From NCBI RefSeq assembly GCF_902806685.2, contig NC_048562.1, positions 5,904,249 to 5,968,248 on the forward strand: 64,000 nucleotides of DNA. Reading direction: 5' to 3'. Numbering within the stretch: the first letter of the stretch is position 1; every line of letters starts with the position of its first letter. The notes below the pieces were generated by a model. That model saw only the letters and a list, made by a program, of their open reading frames with translations, had not been told where the DNA came from and made no database searches. This DNA is from Maniola hyperantus. Its lineage: Eukaryota; Arthropoda; Insecta; Lepidoptera; Nymphalidae. Shown one piece after another: positions 24,401 to 39,400 of the stretch. The translations under genes were made by a program, and so were the position numbers.

Positions 24401-27400
24401 CGTGCTTAGGGCGTCTTTTGTCGGGAGGGTCATACTTTGCTTAGACTTAAGACAAAGTTAAAACGAGACAGAGCACTCTGTGGTCTCTGCGAGGCTCGGA
24501 CCCCGTCTTCGCCGGCGAACACGCTGTATCATTGATTTGTGTAGCCCTGCGAAATAGAGGGCATTGTCGGTCATTATTTGGTCGTCAGGATCGTTAAGGA
24601 CGTGCTTAGGGCGTCTTTTGTCGGGAGGGTCATACTTTGCTTAGACTTAGACAAAGTTAAAAAGAGACAGAGCTATATCTCTCACATAAATCCGTCTCGT
24701 TTTAACTCAATCTTAAGTCTGAGCAAAGTCAAAGTGCTAGATGGAAAATGTAGAAATACCCACCGCTCTGACGGCCTCGTAGCTCATTTGGTGGTAAGGA
24801 TCGGATTCTTTGTCAGCCAGTTTGGCGTCCCAGGCGACCTGAAAATATTCAAAGTCAAAGTCAAAGTCAAATGATTTTTTCAAAATAGGTAATAAATTAC
24901 TCATATCGATGGTCTGGTATGGTGTTAGATTTGTAAGATATTATGGTGATAATTATAACGCAAACTTAAAACTAACGCTACGAGGGTTCCAAACGCGCCC
25001 AGGTCTGAGAAGAGCCCACAACAAACTCAGCCGGGTATTCTTTTTATTATCACCACTTTACAAAATTATTGAAACTTATTAGAACTATCACAAAGTCACA
25101 CACAGGTTTACGTTTAATGAAAACTTTGAACTTGTTGAGAGACATCTCCAATATGTCTTCTGGAAGCTTATTATAGAAACGTATGGAATTACGAGCAAAT
25201 GAATTGCTAACTTTACTGAGCCTAGAGGCGGGAATTACAAGTTTATTTTTATATTTTATTTAATCTATATACAATACTAGCTAGCTGCCCCGGCAAACTT
25301 TGTACCGCCTAACAGATTCTTTTTCAGGCAATTTTAATTTTTTTTCTTTCCGTTAGAATCATCCCCGTACGTCAAGGAATATTATAAAAAAAGAATTACC
25401 GAAATCGGTTCAGCTGTACTCGAGATTTGCGATCAGCAACACATTAAGCGATTCATTTTTAGAGTAGAATAGAATATATTTTTATTCAAGTAGACTTATT
25501 ACAAGTGCTTTTGAATCGTTAACTAGTTTAATTTTAGACTGGTTCGGAATGCCGTTTATATATAGAGAAATACATATTATACAGGGTGTAACCAGAACGC
25601 TAGCAAAAACTTAGCGTTATTGTTATACTACCTAAACACAATCCAATACCAATAACCATTTGCCTCGTTTTGTTGTTTTAGTGATTTAGTATTTTTCAAA
25701 CCCGCAATGTAACCGCGTGCAAAACTCGGGTCAATGCCCCGCCTACGATGCGGCATTGACTCCGAGTGGGCTACTTCTGGAACGTTCGTTGACCCTTAGC
25801 GTAAGTCAGATGTTTTATTTGCAATATATCGTGAAATTTATAACATATAGGAATTTTTTTGACGTTTTTTGTGGTATCATATCACTGATCATCAGTACTA
25901 TCACCTATCTTCGTTTTTGCCAGCGTTCTGGTTACACCTGTATATATGTATATAAAAATACCTGTATATAAAAGGAAAACTTGACTGACTGACTGATCAA
26001 CGCACAGCACAAACTACTGGACGGATCGGGCTGAAATTTGGCATGCAGGTAGCTTTTATGACGTAGTCGTAGACATCTGCTAAGAAAGAATTTTTGAAAA
26101 TTCAACGCTCAATGCAACATTCAAGGGGGTGAAATAGGAGTTTGAAATTTGTGTAGTCCACGCGGATGAAGTCACGAGCTTAAGCTTTCAAACTCCTATT
26201 TCACCCCTTAGGCGTTGAATTTTCAAAATCCTTTCTTAGCGGATGCCCTATCTGCATGACACTTGACTCTAATAAAAATTAACACTTTAAAACATCATAT
26301 TTTACAAACGGATCTAGAAATCGAAAAATGATGTTCCCACACCCACAGTATTTTTAAAAGGCCTATTCAACGATACCCCACACTATGGGGTAGACGAGAA
26401 AAAAAATCATCCCCACTTTACAAGTAGGGGCTACCATAAAAAAAAATTATCAAAATTTTATTTCACCACTTTGTCGGCGTGATTAATATTTATATCCATA
26501 CCAAATTACAGATTTCTAGCACTAATAGTCTCTGAGATTAACCGAGAACCGACGGACGGGTGGACGGACGGACAGACGGACGGACATGGCGAAACTATAA
26601 GAGTTCCTTGTTTACTACGGAACCCTAAAAAGATAAAATAGGAACTAACCTTTCTGTCATATATTCGGTCTACCCTCAAATTCATTATAAGTGAGACTAC
26701 CCTCCTACAGGGATCCCTGTGGATTCTTCTGGCATATCCTGGACGGCATTGGCAGCTGGAAATACCTGGAAGACATTCCAATACAAATTCCAATGATTAA
26801 TAAATAATAAATAAATAAATGTTTTATTTGCAAAATTGTGGGCATAACAAGTTAACAATAACACAATAGTCCCTTACACAATCGACTGTCACCGACAGTG
26901 TGCAAATATTTAGCTTGAATTTAATATTAACATAATTATACATTTATAATAGAAATCGAAAACTTTAGTCACTTAATTATACTCGTATATAATGTCAAAC
27001 AGTACAATAGGCTACTTGACTCATATCTAATTTCGTCCAATAAATGATTATTTATTATAGTATTTTGCTTAAGACAACGAAATATATCAATAACAATTAT
27101 TAAAAACGCAGGATGGATATATGAATCCAATTTAAAAAAATACAGTTTTTATTTTTATTTGAAACTCAGAAAACGCTGTCAGCCATGATGTGACGTCATT
27201 AAATATGTAAACAAACAAATGTCATCCCTATTGACTAACGTAGTATCCATATATAAAAAATTTCAAGTCCAGACTAACTTATATCAACGCACAGCCTAAA
27301 CATCTAAACAGCTGGTCCTAGATACATGAAATTTGGTGGGTGTGTTCTTTGTAGGTAAAGAGAAGGTATCCACTAGGAAAGGATTTTTTGAAATTCCACC

Positions 27401-30400
27401 CCTGAGTGGGTTAAATGGGGGTTTGAAATTTATGAAGTCCAGGCGGGCGAAGTCACGAGCATAAGCTAGTTTTTATATATTTCCAAAAACTCATAGTAAA
27501 CGTAAAAAATATCGTTTTCTCTTTATAAATTGAATAAGTTATTAAGTAAGACTTACAACAAACTGATCTTTGCAAAAATAAATTTGGGTTGCAGTCGTTA
27601 GTGATATAGGATCCCTTTAAGCAAGTCTTCGCGTGTTACGTATATTTATTTCACTGGGCACTCTAATCCACAACTTTCCTGTGGTCTTTATCGATGCGTT
27701 TTTACATTCTCGGATGATACAATAACGATAATTACTATATTTTTCATGTAAACTAGTATAGAAGTCATGTTTATTAAACTTTGGGAGGTTATGCTGTTGT
27801 TTACAAATGTATGACGTCAGAGCACAGATAATCTATCGGCCAAACATGGCCGACAGTGTTTTCACCTGTCTAAGAAAAATATATTTTAAAATTAAAGTTT
27901 TACGGTTTTTAGGGCGCAAAAAAATATAGTGTTAATTTTTTTGATCTAATAGGACAAATATTAACCATTTAAGACCTACTTAAAAAAAGTGTCAACTAGC
28001 CTATTACAAATTACTAATTATACAATATTATAGATTATAGATTACGCAGTCAAAGTATACAATATTATAGATTACTAGATTATAGATGTAACATTAAAAT
28101 AGTTAGGTTAACTGGTTATTTTTAGTATGTTAATGTGGCTAATTCCTTTGTACACAATCTCTAAACTAAACTAAAATATCACGTCTAATTCTAGTGCTTT
28201 CCTTTTCCGCAAGCAACATTATGAAAGGGATAGCAATAGATTTAGACGTGATATTTTAGTTTAGTTCAGAGATTGTGTACAAAGGAATTAGCCACATTGT
28301 CGTTAAGATATTCTTTTACACTGTAATAATTTTTCCGATTGAGAATTTCAAAAATTTCTCGCTTGAATTTTAGTAACGGCATATTTTCACGAACATTTAC
28401 GGCAACGGCATATGGGATTCACACGTAGGCTACTTTTGATCCCGGAAAATTAATGATTTAACATGGGATTTTTGAAAATGTAAATCTAGTTCAAAATAAA
28501 GGTTATATACCTGCTTCAGTCCTGCATTTTTCGTTTTGTGCCTGATCACACGTGGAGTCGTCCCCAACGATGCAAGTGTCAATTCTATAAGCGAACAAAC
28601 CATCATGTTTATATTTGTCATATATTATGTATATAATTATTTATTATAAGTATTATTGTTGTATATAAGTTGATTTGGGTATTTATTATAAGATATTTAT
28701 GTAGTTTATTAGATTCTAGTACCGTAGACCCATTCCACGTCTTGATACGCCTTACTCACAACCTTGAATGGGAAGCTGGAAGAAATCTGTGTTTAGAGAT
28801 AAGCATTTCCGATGTAACTTTATTTATTATTACTTTGTAGCTACAATTTTGGTACATGAAAAATAAAAATAAATAAAATAAATAAATGTTATACAGGGTA
28901 AACATACAGGGTGTAACCAGAACGTTGGCAAAAACGAAAACGGGTGGTAGTACTGATGATTACTGATATGATACCAAAAAAAAGCGACAAAAAATATAAA
29001 AAGTTTACGATATATCCATACTAATATTATAAATACGAAAGTGTGTCTGTCTGTTTGCTAGCCTTTCACGACCCATCCGCTCAGCCGATTTGACGAAATT
29101 TGGTACAGAGATAGCTTGCATCCCGGAGAAGGACATAGGCTCCTTTTTATCCCGGAAAATCAAAGAGTTCCCACGGGATTTCTAAAAACCTAAATCCACG
29201 CTGACGAAGTCGCGGGCATCAGCTAGTTGCAAATAAAACATCTGACTGACGCTAAAGGTCAGCAAACGTTGCGTAAGTAGGCCACTCGGAGTCAATGCCG
29301 CGTCGTAGGCGGGGTATTGACCCGAGTTTTGCATGCTATACATTGCGGGTTTGAAAGATACTAAATCACTAAAACTACAAAATTATTGGTATTGAATTGT
29401 GTTTAGCTAGTATAACAATAAAAGTTTTTGCTAGCATTCACGTTATGTATGTCCAGCAGTGGACATCTTGAGGAGAAAATGGCTCCTTAGTTTAGGTCCG
29501 CTGCATCATCATATCTAACCTGACAGTGGGTTGTGGGCGTCTGTACGTGTGTGGTCTTTGTCCAGGGCCAGAATGTGGGTGAGGATGTGCTGGTCTCCTG
29601 GGTGGTTGTGGTGGGGGTGGGGGTGAGGGCAGGGGGGTGTCGTCTGCTGGTATCGCCACTCCTGTGCCCAGCGAGGGTCCCAGGGTTGAGTGTGATGATG
29701 CTGGAAGAAAAGAAGACCAGAATGATTAGGCTCTTTAATGGTAAAGTATTGTAGAATGGAATAGACAAGATTTCTATATAATTGGGTATCTGACTCCAAT
29801 TTTTTATTACTTTATTATAAACAAGGATAAAAACAATGACGTAAACTGAAAAAAACTAATTAAATCGATCAAATAACAAAAAAGTTATAAGCATTTAAAT
29901 ATTTCCGATTAGACAGAGATAGCGATATAGCATTTTGACGTCACACCTTACTAATGCCATAGTAATAATATTTATCAAATTCAAAAGTAGGAAAATACCC
30001 AATTATCACCACTATAATATCTTACAAATCCAACAACCGACCATCAAAAAGTGTAATTTAGTGAAGATCTCCCACTGAGCGGTTGGTTTTACTCAGTAGC
30101 GCCATCTAGGCCGACGGTTGTGTCTTGAAGATTCTATATTATATAGTGCAGATTGCAGAAAACTCCGGTAGTGCGATTCAGGTTTGCGTGTTCTCCTTTC
30201 ACTTTTGAGGATGCTATCGTGCAGCCATCTAGTGAGAGCGATGTGAGTAGTCAAGGCTTGGGTTCGTATCCAATTGATGTACAGTACTCGGCAGAAAGTA
30301 ATGTACATCGGCCTTTAGAATGACATACTTTCGGCTTTGTAGAGCGTGGTCTCTGACACTCATACCTATATGACGTTTTTTCGGTCTCAACGATAGAAAC

Positions 30401-33400
30401 ATCGCTCTTCAAATCTGCTATCTCCTTCTGTTAGAACTGAACTGTTAGAACTTTATAACAAGTATAACACCTAATGTACCTACACAGTTAATGCAATAAA
30501 ATTTATTCTATTCTATTCTATTCTATTCTATTCTATTCTATTCTATTCTAAATGTCGATATACATTACTTTCTGTCGCGTACTGTTTAGTTGCAGATCTA
30601 CTTTCTTCGTACGAGTGAGGAGCGCCATCTGCTTGCAATTGTGGCGATGAAATGAAATGAAACGAAACGAAACGAAACGAAACGAAACGAAACGAAACGA
30701 AACGAAACGAAACAAAACGAAACGAAATGAAATGAAATGACATGAAATGAAATTAAAATATTTTTTATTCAACTAAACTTTTACAAGCATTTTTGAATCG
30801 TCAGAGGCATCTACCACTGGTTCGGAATGCCCTTCCTACCGAGAAGAACCAGCAAGAAACTCGGCTGGGCTAATGATATGTACTTACATGTCTGATGAGC
30901 AGACTGGACCTTGGTAGGTGTTATGCTGGTGGTGGGAGTGTCGAAGAGGTTGAGGTAGGTCCTCTTGCCGTCTATGGAGACGAAGCCATGGTCACCAGAT
31001 GGGGATACTATGATGTCGTGGTCTGTGGGGTGAAGGTTGATGCTCTCTACGTGCACTGGAAATAAAATGGGTAGTTTAGTTTGATTGGAATTTGATGTCC
31101 TCCCTGGCGCAGTGTTGTGTTGTTTCGGATTGACTATGCTGCATAGGCCCTACTGGCCGCTACAGCGTCACCGGGGGGAGCGCAAAGCTCCGCCCTAGGG
31201 CTCGAAGAAATAATATGAGAGGTCGGGGAGCAACATCCTCCTAAAGGCGCCTCCTGTGAGGCTCGGACCACGGCTTAGGATGACGTTGGGAATCTGCCGC
31301 AGTGGTGAATGAATGAATGAATGATTTATTCAATAAAATGCAGGTACAATAGCTTGAAACAATGTCTGATGAGCCTTATACATTTTACCATTGTAACTGG
31401 TGTTTGAATATTATTACCTTAAATTAAAAACATAAAAATTAGTAGGAATGAAAATACAAGTTATACATAGACTTCATACAATCAAAACAAAATATTAGTG
31501 ATGAATAAAATGAGCGCTGTAGTCTTATCAGTGGGAGGTCCCGGGCTCGATTCCTGGCAAGGGAAATTTGTCGGGAACATTATTGCTTGGCCAAAGGAGG
31601 GGTTTTTAGCCGGTAGCAGTCCGGCACAATTTGATTCGGATGTCTAGGAGGATTTTCTCATTCTACGCGGATAATTTGCACTAACAAGCGTTCCAGTACA
31701 ATGCCTGTAGACACAAAAGGGGTATGGTATACACACACGCACTCACGCACACACAAACACACACATACACACAGATAACTGCCTTTTAAAGTCATAACAT
31801 CATTGTACCTAAATCTTTTGTACTAGCCAGTTGTTAACGTTTATGCTATGTGTCCTTTAGTTATAAATCCTTTTGTATGTAAATACTTGTGTATGTGTAA
31901 ATGTTGTTGGTTAGTCAAATAAAAAAATAAAAAATAAAAAAAAAATAAAAAAATAACATGGACTTCCACGCACATAATATTTTCTTTAGCTCTTTCGTTT
32001 AGTTAGTATGTTAGTTAGTATGTAGTTAGCTTTGTATTCACCGAGCTGGAGGCCCTGTTTTCCGAGACACAGTTTCTACTAGTTCGGAAAACAGGTGCAC
32101 AGTATTGTTTTGGTAAGAATTTTATAATAATTAGTTTTAAGGTCTCAATACTAACAAAAATATGATTTTGTATTTGGTGGAAATAAATGATTTTTTTATG
32201 GGTTTAATAAATACTGCCATACCCTTTCAAGGTTAACCTTGAGATATTGTGGATTTAATTTACTTACCAGCTCCTCCTTTCTCCCCAGGTCCCTGTATAG
32301 CGGAGACGGTGACATCGAAGATCTCCCCGTACCCTGGTAAATGTGTCTCCGCCGCAGTGATGATGGGGGCATCAGGGGGCCTGTAGCGGGAGCCGTGGGG
32401 TTTGAAGTCGGTGTCGTCCAGGACTATACCAGGACGGGGTCTGTACGGCTGGTATGGTATACCTTGAGATGCTGTGGATTTAATTGATGGGAAATATCGG
32501 GATACCAAAAAGCATGAGTTCCTATTTGGCTGTACCTTTTTGTTTTGTAATATCTGCACTGTTTACCCATATTCGCAATAAAGAAATTTGAATTTGAATT
32601 TGAATTTGAATTTGAATTTATTTTTAACCAATTTCTAAAAACGAAAGTTCTTAATTCAGTGCGTATTTTTTTGTGTACAAATAATTATTAAGTTGGTAAA
32701 GCTGTGATAGCCTAGTGGTTAGGACGTCCGCCTTCTAATTGGAGGTCAGGGGTTCGATCCCGGGCACGCAAGTGTAACTTTTCGGAGTTATGTGCGTTTT
32801 AACGGTGTCATATCACTTGCTTTAGTGAAGGAAAACATCGTGAAGAAACCTGCATACCTGAGAGTTCTCCATAATGTTTTCTTAGATCTATGAAGTCTGC
32901 AAACTCACAAGCTCTTCTCTTATTAGAGTAGAGCTGTGCTCAGTAGTAGGCCAGAATTAATGAAGCATCATTGTCGTCAAGCGTAAGCCTATGTTTCAAA
33001 ACGGAAAAATTACAATAGAAATAAAACTTACTTGGTAAAGGCTGAGTGTTAATCGATGACGTTTTAATATCAATATGTACAGTTGTAGCTTCACTGCTGG
33101 CTGGTGCATGGCTTATTAAGCCTTCAGTTGGTGTTGGAGCAGCAATGGATAGTATAGTTGATGTTGGAGTCTCTACAACCGATGGTTCTAGTACTGGTTG
33201 AATGTTACTCACTATACTAACTATAGTTTCATTTTTATCTGGTTTTTCTGTAGATTTTTCTGTAGGTTTATCTTCAATTTGATATTTATCTTTTAATCTA
33301 TCTTTATCTGGATTCGATTGATCTTTTTTCTTATCCTTTTCTAGTTTAATCGGTTTCTCAGTCTTAGGTTTTTCTGTTGTGGTTTTCTGTGTTGTTGTTT

Positions 33401-36400
33401 CCGTAGGTTTTGGTTTTTCTGTTGTTTTCTCAGTTGATGTTGTAGTAACTTCTGTAGTCGTTGTTGTAGTTGAACTAGTGGTTATTTCAGTTGTACTAGT
33501 AGTTTCAGGAGCATTAGTAACTTGATTTTCTTTTTCAGTATCTTCTGTGATATTTCTAACAGTTGTTGTTTCAGTAGTGATAAAAGCAAGTATATCATCA
33601 CGATGATTATTATGATCGTGTATATTGTTTTCTGAATGACTTTCATTTTCATTAAAAGTGAATTCATCTTTGTTATCATCTGGGTTATCAGGTGGTGGGA
33701 TCAGAGTGGGTTTGTACACTGGTAGTCCAGGATTTGGTCTTCGGTTATACGGTGGCCTTGGTCTACGCTGCCACGGAGGTAAAGGTCTATGAAAACTCGG
33801 TCGATTAGACATAGGTGGTCCAATTTGATCTTGCAAATTGACACCAGGAGGTCTATCAAATGGATACGGTGGTGGTATCTTCGTTGGATGGTAAGAATGA
33901 GGTGGTGGTGTTAGCGGTTTATCAAATTCTGGTATTGGAGGAACATCAGATATGCGTGGTGGCCCACGGTTATTGATTCTAGAAGCTAAAGGACGTGGTC
34001 TCCCGTTTAGTTGTGTATTGGCTTGTACGTTAACATTGCCGTTTAGAAGTTTAACGATACCAGTGATAATGTTTTGGATTTCAGAGTTCTGTCGTCCTTG
34101 GTTAAAGTTCGCCGTCGCGAAGGTTGGAGGTTGCACTGCTGATGGTCGGAGTTTGGGCCCCGCAGGCGCTAGTGCACGACCTTTCGGAGCCCTCTTCTCT
34201 TCCCCCGGAAACCTGAACTCTAATTTATCCCCGAACCCTGAAGACATCATCATGTCTTCCTCATCTCTTATATAACTAGCAGTTTTCGTTGGAACGATTT
34301 CGTGGTACTTTCTCTTATGTATATCTAGTTCGTTGTCGATTTCATTATTATTCGATGTCTGTATTTCGTCTGTGTTTATAGATCGAATACCTCTGTTAGG
34401 TTCTACTGATCTTTCTACTATTAAATGGTATTCAGTGTCTTGGTCTGATAAGTCTTCTGGTTCTTTTTGTTCTTCGATGTCATATTTGGCACTAGGTTCT
34501 AAATTAAAGAAGTTTTCTACATTACTTGTTTGTAGTGACTCGTCACCTTGTAGTTTTTCGTTGACAGCTGATTTTGGTGATAGCTGCGATATCGTGTAGG
34601 TCTCTTCGTAACCTGTAAAGACGGAAACCAACACGTCATTTAATATTATTATTAGAATGAGTATGAAGAAAGTTTGAACAGTTTCACTTCTCAATTATTT
34701 AGCACGGATTACTTAATTTTTAGGGTTCCGTACCTCAAAAGGAAAAACGGAACCCTTATAAGATCACTTTGTTGTCTGTCTGTCTGTCAAGAAACCTACA
34801 GGGTACTTTCCGTTGACCTAGAATCATGAAATTTGGCAGGTAGGTGGGTCTTATAGCTGGTTTTAGGGGGAAAATCTGAAAACCGTGAATTTAGGGTTGA
34901 TCACACAAAAAAAAAATTGTGGCCATGAACTAATAATTAGTATTTGCAATATCCGAAGTAAGATAACTATATCAAGTGGGGTATGAAAGGTCTTCACCTG
35001 TGCATTCGAAAACAGATTTTTATTTATTTTTATGCATCATAGTTTTTGAATTATCGTGCAAAATGTCGAAAAAATACGACTATAGTACGGAACCCTCAGT
35101 GTGCGAGCCTGACTCGCAATTGGCTTGTTTTACTGTCTCATGACGCTAGACATCGCAATAGGCCGAACGTAAGTACTAAGTACCCTATTGTATTGTCTTG
35201 TACGAAATCTGCTATTCTGCAATCGTCTTTGTAATATTACGGTAGGTATGAAACGCCGAGTAGGGAAATTCTGTAATCTATGGTATGAAATAACGGTGTT
35301 CAGCTTAGTAATGGAATATTATGTTTTCTACAAAATTATGCTCGCGATTTCGTCCGCGACTATTAAACCTCTATTTCACCCCCTTATAGGAGTTGAATTT
35401 TCAAAAATCCTTTCTACCGGATGCCTACGTCATAATAGCTATCTGCATGCCTTTCAGCCCGATCCGTCCAGTAGTTTGAGCTGTGCGTTGATTTTTTTTT
35501 TATATTTTTTTTTTTTTTACATCTTATTAGAACGGCAGTGCCACTTACACTAACTAGATAATTAATAATAAATTTAAATACAAATAAAGGTACAAGAAAA
35601 AAGACATAAAATACAAAACGATAAAAAATCAAAGGATTTTGAATATGTACGCTGAGAACATTGAATGACATATTCATGTAATGCTCTCAGCGTACTTCAG
35701 TAACTCCCGAACCAGTATTATAGAGCCATCATTAAATGGGTCCCATTGAGCATTATTGTCCAAAAGCGCGTTGAATGATGCTAATGAACGGGGTATAGGT
35801 GACATAGATCTAGCAACAGTGCGATGATGTGGGACCACGAAAAGTTTATTTTTTCGTGGACGAAGATTACTGTTGGATTCAGGGACACGTATGCGACACA
35901 GTTGGTCATGAAGTTGATAGATCAGTCAATCAGTCAGTCACCTTTTCCTTTTATAGATTCAGGCAATCATATGAATTGCGATTGTAATAATGATTGTTGC
36001 AGTTTTTCCGCAATCGACCAGCTGAATGAAAAACTGGGAACACAGACTAGAGTAACAATACCTATGATTATGTACCGTACTGGAACGTAGTCAACCGTAC
36101 ATTGTTTACCGTATATCAATTAACGGTGTTCGACGATGTATGGCTAATCTAGACGCTTGCACCTTGCGATCTAAGGCTGAGATCTATAGGGCGCACTTTG
36201 ACTTTGCTCAGACTTAATTGAGTTAAAACGAGACAGATTTATAGGAGAGATATATGGCTCTGTCTCGTTTTAACTTTGTCTTAAGTCTAAGCAAAGTATG
36301 TGGTATGGGTATGGGTGTGGGTTAACCTTATATAATAAAATCCCGCAAACTATTTTGGACTTAGCTTTGCACAAGTTTAAAAAATCTATTAAAAATATGC

Positions 36401-39400
36401 TCCAGAAAAAAGCATATATTACACAATTGAAGATTATCTAAATGATAAAAGAGTGTGGATTTGACCTGCAGCTCGTTCCGGCAACGCACAAGACTGCAAA
36501 TAGTATTTTATACATGGCATAATCTTGTACCTATATCAAATATTTGAAAAGAGCAACCGCCGAGTTTCTTGCTGGTTCTACTCGGTAGGAAAGGCATTCC
36601 GAACCAGTGGTAGATGCATCCGACTATTCGAAAGTACTTGTAAAAGTTTATTCGAATAAAAAAGATTTTTATTTATTATTTATTTATTTATGACCCTCCT
36701 GACAAAAGACGCCCTAAGCACGTCCTTTACGACCCTGACGACCAAATAATGACTGACAATGCTCCCTATTTCTCAGGGCTACACAAATCAATGATACAGC
36801 GTGTTCGCCGGCGAAGACGAGGTCCCCGTTATCCTAAGCCGTGGTCCGAGCCTCAGCAGAGACCTAAGATTGCTCAGACACCAAATATGGTCTAGTTCTA
36901 GACTACGGAGACTTAAGTGACGTATTTGAGTCAAAATTCAACTACTATCAGGGGCGTGCATTTCATAGAGGCATTAAAGCACTGCTTACCCTACTTATAA
37001 TGGACCAATCATTAATGCTCATTTTCCTTTAGGCCCTGCTAGTAAAATAGGTTCCTATTTAACAACTGCTTACCCTGCATATAATCCCTATGCACGCCAC
37101 TGACTACTATGTACACAACGCGACCCAATAAATGTCAACCAGTCGTAATTTTAAAATCTATATAGGTATTGTTAATTGTATTTAGATTTATATTTTGATA
37201 GGTTCAAATTGCCTGAAATAAATAACTATTTGTTTATTTATTATTTAATAGCTTATGCCCGCGACTTCGTCCGCGTGGACTACACAAATTTCAAACCCCT
37301 ATTTCACCGCCTTAGGGGTTGAATTTTCAAAAATCCTGTCTTAACGGATGCCTACGTCATAATAGCTATTTCTGCATGCCAAATTTCAACCCGATCCGTC
37401 CAGTAGTTTGAGCTGTGCATTGACAGATCAGTCAATCAGTCAGTCAGTCAGTCAGTCAGTCAGTCACCTTTTCCTTTTATATATTTAAGATTTAATAGCT
37501 TATGCCCGCGACTTCGTCCGCGTGGACTACACAAATATCAAACCCCTATTTCACCGCCTTAGGGGTTGAATTTTCAAAAATCCTGTCTTAGCGGATGTCT
37601 ACATCATAATAGCTATCTACATGGCAAACAGCCCGATCCGTCCAGTGGTTTGAGCTGTGCGTTGACAGATCAGTCAATCAGTCAGTCAGTCACTTTTTCC
37701 TTTTATATATTTAGATGATGTAATATAAGTTGAGATGTAATTAACAAGGCTACATGAACGAACTGCGCGAGTAACTAGGTATCTGATGCAATAAGCTCAA
37801 GAATTACTTAAATGTCGAATTAAATTATGCCCTATGCCATATAATAAAACCTACTCTAGAAATTACATACACCTGATTCACTTCCTCTACTTGTGCTATT
37901 CTTGAAATGTCAAGTAAAAGCTGTAGATTCATATTTTTACCTTGAATATATTTTTTCAAAAAAAAAAACCGGCCCAGTGCGAGTCAAACTCGCGCACCGA
38001 GGGTTCCGTTGTACAGTTTTATTTTTCGACATTTTGCACGATAAATCAAAAACTATTACGCATAAAAATTAATAAAAATCTGTTTTAGAATGTACAGGTA
38101 AAGCCCTTTTATATGATGCCCCACTTGATATAGTAATCTTACTTTGAAAGTCGAAAATGCTGATTATATTTTGTTCATGACCACAATTTAATTTTTTTTT
38201 CGTCATGTAACCACAAATTCACGATTTTCAGATTTTTTCCCCTAATACTTGGTGTAAGACCTACCTACCTGCCAAATTTCATGATTCTAGGTCAACGGGA
38301 AGTACCCTGTAGGTTTCTTGACAGACCGACAGACAACAAAGTGATCCTATAAGGGTTCCGTTGTTCCTTTTGAGGTACGGAACCCTAAAACCACTTCGCA
38401 ACCCGTTGAGTTGTCGGTTACTTTCGTTCCTTTTGCACCTGGAGTGTTTTGTAGTACCTATAAGTCCCGCAAATTGCTATTGCGCTGGAACCATGTCTCG
38501 CATTAACATCGAAATGATGTCAGCTGAAAAAATATACCATCAGCTCGAAGCTCGAATATCTGGGCCATGTTATGTGCAACCCAAAATACGATCTACTGCA
38601 GCTTATAATACAGGGCAAGATAAAAGGCAGACGTAGACCTGGCCGTAGACGAATATCCTGGCTCAAGAACCTTCGCCAGTGGTTTAACATGAGTACAAGA
38701 TCACTGTTTAGGGCAGCAGTAAACAAGATCCAGTTAGCCTTTATGATTGCCAACCTCCGGTAGGAGATGGCACTTGTAGAAGAAGAAGATCAGCTCGAAA
38801 CTTCAGTCTAGTGCTGATGTCACAAAAATGGCGCTTTAGCAATTTGCGGGACTTATATAATGCCTTTTCTGTCTCTTACGGAAATTATAACATTCCATAC
38901 CTAAATGGTATAAACTAGTTGCTCTACCATTTTTGGCAATTGATTTATACCTAATACATCTAATCTATACTTATAATGTAACTGGACGATTTCTGTACAT
39001 CTAAATATAGAAAAGGAAAAGGTGACTGACTGACTGACTGATCTATCAACGCACAGCTCAAACTACTGGACGGATCGGGCTGAAATTTGGCATGCATCGC
39101 CTATTATGACGAGGCATCCGCTAAGAAAGGATTTTTGCAAAACCGCTAGGAGAGTAAAACAGGGGTTTGAAATTCGTTTAGTCCACGCGGACGAAGTCGC
39201 GAGCATAAGCTAGTAGATCATACTACCTTTAGTCGTTCTACCTTTTTTAGGGTTCCGTACCTCAAAAGGAAAAACGGAACCCTTATAGGATCACTTTGTT
39301 GTCTGTCTGTCTGTCTGTCAAGAAACCTACAGGGTACTTCCCGTTGACCTAGAATCATGAAATTTGGCAGGTAGGTGGGTCTTATAGCTGGTATTAGGGG

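Noticed and set aside
29487..29799. Alternative long - strand ORFs through exon 5
   Set aside because: Phase with exons 4 and 6 selects the third frame; the others are shadows of a Pro/His-rich exon.
30543..30772. ORFs of SFRFVSFRF repeats
   Set aside because: Product of the (GAAAC)n pentanucleotide repeat; all frames are open.
32940..34694. Single 584-codon ORF taken as a complete secreted protein starting near 34694
   Set aside because: The apparent start is TTG and the hydrophobic N-terminus is translated intron. An acceptor at 34613-34614 and a separate ATG exon at 55604 give a phase-correct model, and a donor at 33031 cuts off the last 34 codons.
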